DNA of 52,247 nucleotides from Triparma columacea (lineage: Eukaryota; Sar; Bolidophyceae; Parmales; Triparmaceae). The notes beneath the pieces were generated by a model that did not search any database, was not told the origin of the DNA, and saw only the letters and a list, made by a program, of their open reading frames with translations. The stretch covers positions 7,836 through 60,082 of the forward strand of contig BRYA01000130.1 in the NCBI GenBank assembly GCA_030267965.1, given 5' to 3'. Shown piece by piece: positions 10,525-23,000 of this stretch. The number at the start of each line of letters is the position of its first letter. The stretch's first letter is position 1. The translations under genes were made by a program, and so were the position numbers.

Positions 10525-11745
10525 TCAGTTCCCGTCAATCCACATCCTTCCTACATCCTTGAATATCTCCTTAAACTCCTCCCTATGTTCGTTTATGAAT
10601 TTCTCTTCTTCCATCCCGACAGCCTCGGCGACACCCCATACGAATGTCTCGGTGAGAGGTCGTTTCATAGCCTCGTAAATCCTAATGAATTGAACGTTGT
10701 CATCGCTAACGTTATTCTTGTTCCCGTCCTTGAATCCCATGATTCTCCCTCTCTCGATTTGTCCTCCACTGCTCATGTAAAGTTGGTGCGAAGTGTTGTA
10801 GAGGACGACGCGCAAGTAAGAGACAAGCGGGAGGCTTGAGAACGTCGCGTCCATCTCACAGTTAAACCTCTCTTCCATCTGCTCCTTGTTTAAGTGGACT
10901 CCACTGTCTACCTCCATGCGCTGTTGCTGGTGCAATCTGGTTATTTCTTTACACGCAGCCTTGTGACCGAGCTTCCAGTGCTTCTTCTGGCAAGCCTTTG
11001 AGCAGTAATAGTAGTGTTTGCAGGCGGAGCATTGCATGAGTTTCACCTTGGCAGTCGTAGACGAGAGACGTCCGCAATCACCGCTCAAGGCGCAGCTGCG
11101 CAAGGTCTCGATCCTGACCGGGACTGTATTATAGCGGCGTTTTCACGAGTTAGAATTTGTGTTGATATATTAGAGCATTGAAATAACGTTCTCACCGACT
11201 GCATTTGGGATGGTGGGAGGGAGTTGTTCGTGGCTGAATCCAAAAAGCGCGTTACTGACCAAGAGCTCATAGCATTGGACCTCGCCAAAGAGCGTGCAGG
11301 CTTGGCCCAGAAACTCGTCCTGTAGCTGCCGGAGTTCCGACTTGGAGGGCTGGGCTACGATGTACTTAACCCCGTTGGATGAAACGCCGTGCCCCGGCAA
11401 AAACGGCGTTCCCGCGGTGAGTATTTGATAGACTCGGAAGAATACGGAAGTAGCGGTGGCCTTGAAACTTTTGTGAACGTTCTTGAGTACAATTTCTGGA
11501 AGGCCCAGAGAGGTGAAACCAACGCTGTAGAGGCAGAAGTACTTATCATTCTCGTCGTAAGACATCTGCGTCGATGCAATAAAGAAACCATTCTTCTTAG
11601 CTTCAGCCAAGTTCGTCAAGTACATTCCCAAAATGGCCTGTGACCCACAGTTGATAATATCATCGACACACTCGGGATCAGCATGTGGAGGAAGTAGCGC
11701 GGTGAGTTGTGAGCGAGCTGAGGCCTCCCACGGCGCTTGTGACAT
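10525..11745 (-). CDS. DUF4262 domain plus MYND zinc-finger protein
   Basis: Two exons, 11745-11196 and 11123-10525, join in phase 1 to give about 382 aa. The N-terminal half matches the DUF4262 pattern, with YFCLYSVGFTSLGLPEIVL followed by a helical and beta-rich stretch; this domain is best known from bacterial proteins of unknown function. The second exon encodes a MYND zinc finger: C-x-L-SGDC, then MQCSACKHYYYCSKACQKKH ending HKAAC, with the expected Cys and His ligands. MYND fingers bind proline-rich partners. The C-terminal third is charged and helical without a known domain. The start is the first ATG of the open exon. The gene is divergent from the chromatin reader at 12120. Confidence 0.82.
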
Positions 11746-12119
11746 GTTGTGAGGAGTGTGCGCGAGAGGATCGGTCGGTATAAAAATGAAAAATGGCTAT
11801 AAAAAATCCTTTCCCCTTCAATCTCTCTCTCTGGACACTCCTCCTCCTCTCCATCCCCATATATTCCTCGTCCTAAATTGTGTCATCAGATTAGGGATCA
11901 AATTAATCAAATAACACGCTCAAATTAGAAAATCACCACATCATCATCGTAATCTATTACATCATATCCAATATCATCTACTTAACAATTGAATAATCAA
12001 GCATAAGCACCCAAACATCTTCTCCCCCCGTATCTCATCCTCCTCCTAAACCTCCATCTTATTCCTCAATCTTATCCCTCAACACTCCATTACCTCAACT
12101 AATCATACGATATCATACT
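11746..12119. promoter_or_regulatory. Divergent intergenic region
   Basis: 374 bp separate the start codons of the MYND gene (-) and the bromodomain gene (+), so this probably contains both promoters. It is AT-rich with CT-rich patches and shows no clear TATA box. Confidence 0.5.
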
Positions 12120-15100
12120 ATGTCTCAGTCAGTATCTCAACCTACAACTCAACCACCTGTAACACAAGCCATAACAACACCTTCTGATGAGACCTCTGTA
12201 CCAAAAGAGGATGGAATTGAGGTGGGAATTATTGAGGATGGAATTCAGAATGGAATTGAGAATGGAATTGAGAATGAAAGCCAACAATTTGATAACAATC
12301 AAACCAATATTGGAGGAGAGAAGGAGAAACAAGAGGAGAAACATGAGGAGAAACAACCACTTACCGAGGATGAGGAGAAGAAGAAGAAGGAGGATAAGGA
12401 GGTGAGTCAAACAACTGCTGCAACTGCTGCTTATGAAAGGAGGGGAAGGGAACAGAGGAGGACCTAACAAACTGCTAAAAAATCACAACATCAAATCACG
12501 ACATATACACAACATATACGAAGCACAAAAACACACCTCCAACCCACCATCCCCCCCTCACCCCCCTCCACCCCCTCTTCTCAGGCCAAGCGTTTAAAAA
12601 CCCTTGCCAAGACAATCTCCATCCTCCCCTCCCACTGGTCCGTCAAACTCAACCGTTCCGGCGTCTACACCATCCACGATCCCACCAACGACCTAACCTT
12701 CAAGTCAGTCCGCGAGGCCAAGGACTTCGCCCTCAAGGGCGTCCTCTCCGACTCAAAAACAGCGTCCATGGCATCAAAGGAAATAATCACACCCCAACCA
12801 CCAAAGACAACAACACCAATCAAGGCACTACCCCCACCCTCAGCCCCACCATCAACCGCAGTAGCACCAACCTCACTCCTACAAGTACCCCCACCCCCAA
12901 CCTTCAACGCAAACTCTGATATCTCTCCTCCCCCTGTCGTAGGTTTGTCAGAATATGAGTCCAAGGCTCTCTCGGCTTCAAAGATGTTCCCACCCCACTG
13001 GACAGTCGTAGCAAAACCCGCTGGAAAATACATAATAACAGGGGACGGACATACTTTTGGGAGCATTAAACAGGCCAAAGCATACCTATCAGATACAGAT
13101 GCACTTCCCCCCACCTCAGATTCCACTCCCGCTGGTTCAGATTACTCCTCCAAAGCTCTATTAGCGTCTAAAATGTTCCCACCTCACTGGACGGTTGTTG
13201 CAAAACCCGCTGGTAAATATATTATCACGGGGGATGGGTATACGTTTGGAAGCATTAAACAAGCTAAAGCTTACTTGAAAGACGGGACTTTACCCAAGGG
13301 GAAAGGTGAGACGACGGAGGCAAAGAGTTTATGTGAACGTAGGGGTAGGGAATGGGGGGAGGAGGGGGGGGGGGAGGGGGGGGGGGGGGGGGGGGGGGNN
13401 NNNNNNNNNNNNNNNNNNNNNNNNNNNNNGAGCTGGCAAGGGGGATATGATACCACCTAAGACGATCATACCAACACACCACCCCCCCCCCCACCTTCCA
13501 ACCCCAAACCCCCCCCTCCTCCCCCCCCTCATCCCACACAGGGAAGAAGGGCACCCCCACCTCTACAAAGAAGAGTCGCTCCTCCCCCACCCCTCCCCGT
13601 TTGTCCTCCACCTCCTCCGTCCCCTCCTCTTCTTCCGTTTCCCCAAAGAAGCGTCGTAACAAGTCCCGCACCCCCTTAGACGTTCCCACCGTCCCCTTCT
13701 CCTCAGCCGTGGACTCCATACCTATACAGCGATCCATATCACTACTAGGACCTCAAGCTTATACGAAACCATTCTCAATAGAGGCACACCTGTCGTCGTA
13801 CAACGCGTACGTACGCCCAGACATAACGGAGGAGCAGTACCAAGCGTTGAGGGAGCTCGTAACGCACTTAAGCGGGCACCCGAACTTCGCGGATTTGGCT
13901 AACCCTACTGAGGATTACGAGGATGCGGTCGTTGACAAGTACTCGAGCGTTGTCACGCACCATGTTAGTATGATCGGTATATGCAGGAACGTGGAGGAGA
14001 GGAGGTATAGGAAGTTAAGCCAGTTTAAGATCGATGTTTATAGACTGCTTAATAACTGTAGACTTTTTCAGAAAGCACTACAAGGTGAGTGGGGGGGGGG
14101 AGGGAGGTAACCTTAGAGAGTGAGAAAAAGGAGAGGTGGTGTGAAGAAAGGTTACTACCTACTTCGTAACTTACAAAATTTACGCTCGCTACCACCCATC
14201 CCCCCCAAACCCCCGCCACACAACGCCACAGTCGAGCCTTCGTTCGCAGCCACGACGAACCACATAAAGAATGTCTTCAACTACACGTACGCCGAGTACC
14301 TCCTACCCTCCACCCAGCCCCCTCCTCCCTCTCCAGGTGACGACACTTCCAACTCGTACCTAGCCGCGAAGCTCGACTACGACAAGAGGTCTCACTACCG
14401 CGCGCAGAGGCTGTCAGCGTTAGGACCGGTTGAGGCTAGCAAGGTCGTGCTAACGAGCCTGAGTACGCTACTATTGTACATGCTGGAGAACGAAGGGAGA
14501 CTTAAACTTGACCCTAAACCTACTTCACCTGATCAGGACAACAAAGGTACATCTGAAAGTGAGGAAGGAAACGAAAACGAGGAAACTACGGCAACTACAG
14601 AACCACCACCACCACCACCACCACCGCCTACGCACTTACTCAAACTAAAGGAGTTACAGGAGGATCTCCTACGTCTCGCGAACGCCTCAAAGGGTACATC
14701 CCGTTACACTTTCTCAACCCTAAGTACAAAGTTCACATCTTTATCACAGTCTTTCCCATCTCTCCGCCCCCAGCTTGCTCGGGCATTAGGTATAGTAACA
14801 GCCCCGGTGTACGATTTTCTACTAAGAGGTGTAGATGGTATGAGCTATATATGGGCGGTCCCTATTAGGGTTGTATGGGTTAGGGAAGGGAAGAGTAAAC
14901 CTTATTATCCGGGGGTCGTTATTAAGGACGATAACGAGGGGGGGGAACTGAAGAAAGTTATGGGGGAGGTTAACGTAGAAAGGATACCGGGGAATCTACA
15001 GAGACAACTTGCAAGGTGAGATGGGAGAATTAGGGGAAGGGGAGGGGGGAGGGGAATTAGTTACGTCACATACTAACGAAACCCAAATGCACCATAACTT

Positions 15101-16316
15101 CAGGAACAAGACCGCCGTAATAAAGGCCAACCCAAACTCCCCGATCTGCATGGTAGAGTTCACCGGTTCCCACGATTTCTCCTACGTCTCCCTCTCCGAC
15201 ACTCTCCCGTTCGACCCTAAAGTCGACCCTAACTATTCCATCGACCCTGTAACCTTCGAGCGTAAACGCGTTACAGTAGGTAGCATTACATACTCAAACG
15301 ACCGTAGTACCGACGCTTTAAAGAAAGCGAGTTTCGCGGTCGACGAGATGCAGTACCGTAAGGACGATATTTGCGGGGACGCATTACTTAGCGACGACGA
15401 GGGCGGGGAGGACGAAGGGGAGGAGGATAGCAACTTCATGAAATGGAGGCACTTAACACCAATTGAATGCGCGCTACTTGAGGGTGACCACCCTTCAGGG
15501 GAGATTACTGAGGGTGACAGTGAGGGGGAGCTTTTGCTAGCTACGGAGGCAGATTGTAGACTGGCTGATATTATCGTTAGACAGAAAGCATTCATTAATA
15601 GAATGTACCCAAAGGCGCCACCAGTATCCGTTACAACAAGCAGCAAACCCTCCCCCCACACCCCCACAACAAGCAGATCACAAACCGCGAGCGGGTCAGC
15701 AAAGTCAACACATGCAGAAACCGACGACCCTTACATGGAGTTCACGTCACGTTACGTAACCTCAAGTTCAGCAAAGAAGCGTGATTTCGATCGCGACAAA
15801 TTAGCGTTAGAGAAAACCCCTGAGATAAACGCACGTACCTACCTCTCCCTACTCACGGATTCTAACTCCGTATCGGGGGTTACGAATGGTATGAATACTT
15901 ACGTAGATCCCTCTGTATGGGGTGGTGGTATAATGGGTATGTGTATAACCTTCAAAGGCGTTGCTGGGGTTTGTAATGCTGTTAATGGGGTGGAGGGACA
16001 ACCTGGTAAAACTGAAGATGATGATGAGGTTTTTTGGAAGAGAGGAATTGAGGGGATTTTAAAGGGAGGGGAGAATGGGAGGGAACAGAAATTGAAGAGG
16101 TACTTGGAAGTCTTGAAGATGCAGGAAGAGGTACTTAAGGGGGCTTTGGAAAAGGGGAAGGATGGAGGGGGGGGGAAAAGAGAGAGGGAGGAGGGGGAGG
16201 GTGATAAGGAGGGGGGGGAGAAGAAACAAAAGGTTAAGGAGGGGGGGGAAGATCTAATTAACAAAGAGGGGACGGCAGGGGAAGGGAAGGGGGGGGAGGA
16301 GATGGTGACGCAATAA
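12120..16316 (+). CDS. Chromatin reader: three MBD-like repeats, bromodomain, PWWP-like domain
   Basis: Exons 12120-12401, 12585-13305, 13542-14084, 14232-15015 and 15104-16316 have matching phases and give about 1180 aa. An acidic N-terminus precedes three ~45-residue repeats: LPSHWSVKLNRSGVYTI in the first, then two near-identical copies containing FPPHWTVVAKPAGKYIITGD and TFGSIKQAKAYL. The WT..G.Y...DG..F.S...A..YL pattern recalls methyl-CpG-binding domains, but this is only a resemblance. Exon 3 ends in a bromodomain-like stretch (RKLSQFKIDVYRLLNNCRLF), which in this family binds acetyl-lysine. Exons 4-5 hold a PWWP/Tudor-like fold (IRVVWVREGKSKPYYPGVVI ... MVEFTGSHDFSYV). The tail is acidic then Lys/Gly-rich. 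It is probably nuclear. Intron 2 contains the poly-G run and assembly gap. Confidence 0.8.
13352..13429. other. Poly-G run and assembly gap
   Basis: A G-rich tract ends in more than 20 consecutive G followed by 31 N (13399-13429). It lies inside intron 2 of the bromodomain gene, so the protein is unaffected. Confidence 0.95.
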
Positions 16317-16506
16317 GTTTGGGAAAGACGCAGGTTTCGCAGATGGTTTTAGATCAGATCCGTACAAGCAAGCAAAGCGTTTTTTCTAACAAAGAAAACC
16401 TCAACCTTTATTTCACAGTTGTCGTAGCTACTACTTTGTCGTAGCTACTACCCCCCCCCCCCCACCACCACCCACCACTACTACCACCACCACCCCCACC
16501 CACCAA

Positions 16507-17564
16507 CTACAGCGCCTGTAGTCTACTCCGCATATCATCGAGTGCTTCATTGTCCTCCTCTCCCACTTCCTCCTCCTTCTCCTGCGTAACCTCCTCCCTC
16601 GCCGGGAGTGCCTTATTAGTAACCTCAGTCTGACCCTCAAACATTCCCATGGTAAGCTCCTCCAGCACCTTGTTGACCTGCGTATGATTTTCGTGTTGAA
16701 TCGGGGTAAGTTAAGTGCCTTTTGTTTTCCCACGCCGCCCCAAACAAAAATGATTCGCCCTCGCATCTTTTGTTCTTTGTATTCCCTCACCTCTTCATCA
16801 GCCTCGCTTTCCAGTTCGTCCCCTCCCATGACGTCGTCCATAGCGTCCCCGATTAGCTCTTCGATTAAGCCGGCGCGCTCCATTTCACGGGCCATTGACA
16901 TCATCTCCTTGTTCAGCTGAGGGAGCTTTATGGCATCGTTCATTGCTGCCATTACCTCAGAGGACTTGGGAGAGTGGGAAAGGGAAGGGGGGGGGGAGGG
17001 GAGGAAGGTGTGCGAGCGTTAGTATAAGCCCGCCCCTTTATACTCAAGTTAATTAGGGACCTCTCGTCCATCCCTGAATTAACCCCCCCCCCTCCCCCCC
17101 CCCACCCCCCCCCCAAAACCCTCACCTTGTTCATACACTTGGCGAGCTTGATGGTGCTCATCTGGTGAGCCAGTGTCATGCTCACGCTATTGAGTTGCGC
17201 CCTCGTCATGCACGCCCTCTCCTTCGCTTTCCTCGCCATGACGACGTTCTTCGCAATGGTCTTGACGGCTGAGCCGGCCCTGGAACCCATCTTGGCAGTC
17301 TTTTGACACTCCTTTATGAACTTCTTCTCCTCGCGCTCGAGCTCGCGGATCTCGCGGTCGGCTTGACGCATCTCTTTCTTTATCTTGCGCTGCCATTCCT
17401 GTGATTTGAAATAGACGAGATGGTAAGGGAATATCAATGAGGAGTTCTCGGCAGTTCTCAATCCTGTTTGACTAATTACAGCTCCTAAGCTTCAAACTCA
17501 CCTTCGCTTGTTCTACTGGGTCGACTTTCTTCTTCAAACCAACCTTCTGGAGTATTGACGTCAT
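16507..17564 (-). CDS. VPS24: ESCRT-III subunit CHMP3/VPS24
   Basis: Exons 17564-17502, 17398-17126, 16964-16791 and 16677-16507, all phase 0, give 226 aa, the usual size. The sequence follows CHMP3 throughout: EWQRKIKKEMRQADREIREL near the N-terminus, the basic alpha-1/alpha-2 hairpin, LAKCMNK-SSEVMAAMNDAIK, and MAREMERAGLIEELIGDAMD. The acidic tail ends in LDDMRSRLQAL, a MIT-interacting motif for VPS4-type partners. The protein polymerises with other ESCRT-III subunits on endosomal membranes during multivesicular body formation and membrane scission. The short first exon (MTSILQKVGLKKKVDP) is supported by the correct join to EWQRK. The divergent start of the next gene is 154 bp away. Confidence 0.93.
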
Positions 17565-17717
17565 TTGAAACCAAGATTGTGGAATTTATGTAAAACCAAA
17601 TCTTTGCCCTCTCTTATCCAACTTCTGCTCCTCCAAGATCCAACCTTTACGCGATTCAAAATATGTTCTGAGCAATTTCATATACATTGTCCCATCTCAA
17701 TACATTTTCATCCCCAT

Positions 17718-19029
17718 ATGATGCCTTTAAATGCATATTCACCCACTGCGAGTCGGGCTGCTTGTAAAATACTCAGACCCTCCTCCTTCTCCTCTCTCCT
17801 TTCGTCATCCTCCCCCCTCTCCTCCACCCTTCGTCTCTCTTCATCCGCATCTACTCCCTCGTGTCCATTATCCTACCGTTCTTCCCCCTCAAAATTCGGC
17901 ACAATCCCATTGACCAACCTCAAGAATCCTGACCTCCTCTACGTGGTGGGTGGCCTTTACGGCAACACAAACGCCCTCTCTAAAATCGCGCACCTCGCCT
18001 CCCTCGAGTCCACCCCTCCCACGATAATCTTCAACGGTGACTTCAATTTCTTCAATGTCTCCCCCTCCTCGTTCCACTCTATAAACTCGGCGGTTCTAAA
18101 CGGCCCCCACCACGTGGCGACCGCAGGTAATGTGGAAAGGGAGATATCATCCTCGTCCTCTTACATCGGTTGCGGTTGTTCGTACCCGTCATTTGTGGGT
18201 GAGGCGGTTGTATCAAGGTCCGATGACATTGTCAGCAGGTTGCACGAAACATGCAGGAACTCCGAACACCATAAAGCCCTAGGTGAACTCCCCCCGTACC
18301 TTAAGACAGTCGTCGGGGGTAAAACCGTGGGTGTGTTGCACGGAGATTTCCACAGCCTTGCCGGTTGGAGCTTTGCAGCTGAGGCCATGACCCCTGTTGA
18401 TGACGATCTGCATAAAGCGTTGGGGGTGGACGGGAGCTTCAGGGTTACGAGCGGGGAGGAGGTAGTCGAGGAATTCGAGGAGGCCGGGGTTGATATTGTG
18501 GCGTGCACACATACTTGTCTGGCGTTCGGGCAGAAGGTGAGGAGGTTCGGAGGATTTAACAGCGCCATCATTCCAAAGGCTACAAGGGAAGACCCGAATC
18601 AAAAATCCTTACACATTACGTCACGTTGCCACCGAAAAACCTTACATCATCCCTCCCCCTTCTCCCCCCCCCTACCAGTTCACTTCTTCAAAAAGCAACA
18701 AAGATTACGTCTTGTTCAATTCCGGTTCCGCCGGAATGTCCAACTTCAAATCCACCACCTATGGTTGCATAACCCGTATATCCTCCCCTCTCTCTCCCCT
18801 CTCCCCCTCGGTCGAGGCAGAGGTGCTTTACAGTACTGATTTAGACGGGGTAAACATATCTGCGTTGAAGGTTGAGTTTGACAATGAGGGATGGAGGGAA
18901 GCTTTCAAGACTATGTGGGGAGAGGGGAGTAGCGCGAGGTTGAGCTACTGGGAAAGGATAAAGGAAGGCGTGGGGTTCTGGGGCCTGGACCAGGCAGCGA
19001 AGAAAGGGGTGAAGTTAAGGGGGAGATAG
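17718..19029 (+). CDS. Calcineurin-like metallophosphoesterase fold with degenerate metal ligands
   Basis: Exons 17718-18536 and 18679-19029 (142-nt intron, phase 0) give 389 aa. The first ~60 residues are Ser-rich and basic, like an organelle transit peptide. The fold is recognisable: LYVVGGLYGNTNALSKI for motif I, IIFNGDFNFFN for motif II, TAGNVERE for GNH, VLHGDFHS, CTHTCLAF for GHxH, and LFNSGSAGMSNF near the end. Several ligands are changed: D-x-H is G-x-Y, GNH is GNV and the last His is Cys. It is therefore probably weakly active or a pseudoenzyme. Splicing removes an in-frame stretch that would otherwise lead out of the fold. The start is the first of two ATG codons at 17718-17723. Confidence 0.78.
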
Positions 19030-19081
19030 ATAGATAGATAGATAAGGTCCTGATTATTATACAACATACAAATGTTTATTT

Positions 19082-19634
19082 CTATACATCCCCCGCCAGC
19101 AAGCACTGCAGCGCCACGGTTTTCATGTCCTGCCCAACGTTGCTATCCGCGCATGTGGCCAGCACCCTTTCCCCCAGCCCCAACCTCTCCATCATCCTGG
19201 CCTTTTCCTCACCCCCGCAAGAGGCCTCTTCGGCGACGGCAAGCATGTCAGATTGGATGGAGAGGACGGTACGGAGGAGCGAAGTCACGCTGGAGGCAGC
19301 TTTTTGGGATAATTGGGAGGGGAGGTTGGGGATGGTGGAGAGGACACTGTTGGAGTGGTGGTCAGATATGTAGGTGGGGGTGAAGTAGGATTGCGTCTTG
19401 GGGGATTGGATGCGGCGAGTGGGAAGGGGTTAGGCGAGGAGGACGGAATGGGCCTCTTCAACATTCCCTCTAACATCCTTTCCAACATTTTTTCCATCCT
19501 CCTCCATATTCTCGTGTTTCTCAGGCAAAGTTCTCACTCACATTCATTGCGTTGACTAGACGAAGAATGTTATTATATTCCTTATCGCAGAGCTTGCGGA
19601 ATATCTTCAACTCATTCACCGGTTTAGGTGCCAT
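19082..19634 (-). CDS. Small helical protein of unknown function
   Basis: I do not recognise this protein. Two exons, 19634-19542 and 19396-19082, join in phase 0 (GTGAGT donor, CCCAAG acceptor) to give 135 aa. It begins MAPKPVNELKIFRKLCDKEY and continues with heptad-like helices (LLRTVLSIQSDMLAVAEEAS). The length and helical character would fit a small subunit of a larger complex. The stop is 52 bp from the convergent metallophosphoesterase stop. The splice choice rests only on frame agreement. Confidence 0.5.
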
Positions 19635-20000
19635 AGCCGCAGTAATCTCCTCGTTCTTCGACCAAGGTCGAGAGGAGATGGATAAAATCGAGATAAATTG
19701 ACGTTACAAGACTTTTGGATGTAGATTGGTGATACAAGCAACACAACTCTACCACGGAAGCCAAACTAGACTCTCACAAAACCTGGAGTGGCAATCCCAA
19801 AATGATTCTTAATTCCTCTTTTTCACAGCAAAATTGTGATTGAAATCTGTCATCACTCTGGACGATATTTCTGATATCGCTTCCATATTCCTTCTTCATA
19901 TTTACTTAGCTACCTTGAAAATCAATATCATAGTCTAGAGCTTAGCGAAAGCGTCAGAAATCTAAACTTCTCCAAAATCCTCTTTGACTCCATCCTCTAA
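19635..20000. promoter_or_regulatory. Divergent intergenic region upstream of PA200
   Basis: 366 bp between the small minus-strand gene and the PA200 start. It probably carries both promoters. I see no recognisable motif or RNA gene. Confidence 0.45.
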
Positions 20001-23000
20001 ATGCCCCCCACCACGACCTCCACGCCTTCCACCCCTATGCCCCCCCCCCCACCGCCCACTAGTACGAGGGAGATGATAGATCCTGTCCACACCTGCCTTC
20101 CCTCCTCATTCTCCCGCACCCACCTCTCTGCCTTCTTCCAGCACCAGATCTCCAAGCTGAACCTCATCATCTCCCGCACCACGCTCGCCAACTGCGACAA
20201 GACCTCCAAGGTTATCTTGAAGCTCGTCTCCAAACTATTCGACAACGAAGTTCCGCTCGAGCCCATCCTCCTCATGAGGCTCGTCAAGTTGTTAGTGGAG
20301 CTAGGTGAGGTTTGGAATTTCATCTTAACCAGAGTACCATCATGACGAGGTCACCACGCTTGCTCGAAACGTCCTAATCTTAATCCCAACCGCCCTTTTC
20401 ACCCGCTTCCCCCTTACCTGCAGCACACGAGACAACTGAGGGACCAACTACTGTAGTCACCATAGTTGAGGGCGCCGAAAACTGTAGTGTAAGTCGATTT
20501 TTTAGGCGATTGTTTGAGGCGTTTTTCTTGAGTCGCTGTCCGCGCTTATCTCTAAATTAAACGCCCTAACCCCCCTCTCCCCCCTCCGTTAGACATACCT
20601 ATCAAATAAACCCCCCTCTCCCAACCCCATCAACATAACCCCGACCTCCTCCTTCGTCCTCAACACAACAGTCCGCAGCCGTCTTCTCCACATCGCCTGG
20701 GAAGCCCTCGCCCAGGACGAGCTAAACCCTCGCTTCACCAACACGGCCTCCTACAAAGTTCCCCCCACCCTAATTTTCCACATCCACTGGCGCGCCCTCT
20801 ACGCCGGCATGATACTTCAAAGTCCCTTCCTCGACGAGACCGCGACCTGCCACCACCCGAATGTAAACTCCCAGGCCATCAATGACGTCCGGGAGCGCCA
20901 GCTAACCTTCATCGACGCTGCCCGGCAGTTCTTCCCCCAGTTCGACGAGTCCAGGTCGAGCGTCGAAATCTGCGACTTCGTGGAACACGACATGACGCAG
21001 GTGCACTCGTGCATATGCTTCCGTGCGCAGATCACACTCGCGAAGTTCCTACCCACCAAAGCCGAGCCTGAGTTTTACGAGAGGTAAGATGGGCGAAGAC
21101 AAATGTCCTCAAACCACCCTACCTTACACCCTGACCCAACACACTAACCGACACACGACGTTTCGCACAGGATGCTCCCGATTTGGGCATCCATCTGGGG
21201 CGGCGTCGATTCCTGCCCCGGGTGGGACTGCAACTTTATGACCCTCCTCTGCCGTGGCCGCAAGCACGCCCCCCCCACCTTCGACTGGTCTTCAATTCAG
21301 AAGCAGGTCTACTCACGCGCCATTTCATTCCTCCGTATCCCAGTCGGTTCAACCGGGGACTCGGCCTTTATGGCCCAGAAGCAGCCTGTCCGCTCCTTTA
21401 ACCACAAGTTTAAGGTCTTCTCCGGCCAGGCCACCAACTTCGGCAGCATGGTTTCGAAGCTCTGCAAGCTCATGACGTTCTGGCTTGGCAATGGCCCCAA
21501 AAACGCTGCCTCCCTCACCTCCGGTACTACTGCCTTCCTAAAGTTCTGGGACTACATCTCCCCCTACTTCAACCCCTCTAACTACGGGGAGTGGACGGTA
21601 CACCTTGGAGTAACCCTGCAGTACACGTGCAGGCTGCTGGCGATGAGGGTTGGGATCGAGGTGGGAAAGGAACATCTCGAGAAGGAGGGCGAAGAGGGGA
21701 AGGCATCTCTCGCCTACTACCCCGCCCCCCCCCTCTCCCCCACCGAGCTCCTGCACGTCGTAAACACCCTGCTCCCCCTCGTCTACCAGACCATATACTG
21801 CAAGCACGCCGGCGTCTCCCACTGCGGGGATGTGGCCCTCCGCACCCTATCCACAATTTGCCCGAGAGCAATAACTGCACCCACGCTACAGTTCCTTTCC
21901 TCCGCCCTCTCCCCGACCGCTATCAACCAGACCCACCAGGCCCCCGTCGCGCTCCGGTCGATCAGCACGATTATAAAGCTAGTCATCAGGAGCAAGTGCT
22001 CGCCCTTCTTCAAAAACCTACCGCCCATCTTGGACATGTCGATCCAAGGCATAGATTGTAACGACGATGGCAAAACACAGTCGACCTTCCTTTTCGTGGC
22101 CTACCTCTTGGAGTGGATCCCAGTAGGGGACAGTGATGATGATATCGTCCTCACCCCGCCAAAAAGCTCCCTCGATTTCTTTGACATTTCCACCTCCCCC
22201 GAGTGGCAGGCCGCCGCCGCGTCCCTCCCCCCTTCCTCACCCCTCTCGTCCCCCCCGATCGACCCGTCACTCGAAGATAACTACCCGTATGAGGTCAAAG
22301 AGACTTCGGAGTACCTTGCAACTTGGGTGCTGCAGGTTCTGGAGCGCATCTACTCGCTTTTCAAGTCCGCTGATCCTTGGATGAAGAAGGTTAAGGGTAA
22401 CGCGCACCATTCTGTCAACAGCATTAATCGGAGGGCCCAGCAAGATGCGTACTCGGCGCAATTCTCCCAGTACGTCCTCTTCATCCTTTTCTCCTCCCTC
22501 CCCCCCCCTGTCTACAAAAAGGCCCTCAACTCCGTCGTCTCTTTCCTCTCTCAATCTTCCTACACGAACGCCGTCAAGCAGGTCGCCAACCTCTGTAGCA
22601 TCTGCACCTTCACCCACGCAGAACTCGCCCTCGAGGAGCTCTTTCCCATGCTGTCGGCGGGCATCGCAACCCTCTCAACGGGGATTGCAACGTACAGGAT
22701 CAGGCTTTTAAGTGGCTGCGTCAAGAAGGTCGGGCCGGCACTTTTGAATTACAAGGACAGCCTTGTCGAGCTAATTGGATTCGCTCTCAAGTCCGACGAC
22801 AAGAAGCTGAGAAAGGCAGGGAACAAACTCTTCAGGCACACACTTTCCTGCCTCACCGAGTACTACGCCACCTCGACGGACGCCCGCGTTGCCAGAGACC
22901 TTCCCCCCGGAACTCCAGCGGGATACACCAAGACCGAGAAGGGTGACTATGAATTCAACTGTGAATTCCACACTCCTAACGGGTCCGAGATCGATTTCGC

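Noticed and set aside
18537..18678. In-frame continuation of the metallophosphoesterase after GQK
   Set aside because: It leads away from the fold. A GTGAG donor and TACCAG acceptor join GQK to the conserved GSAGM segment in phase 0.
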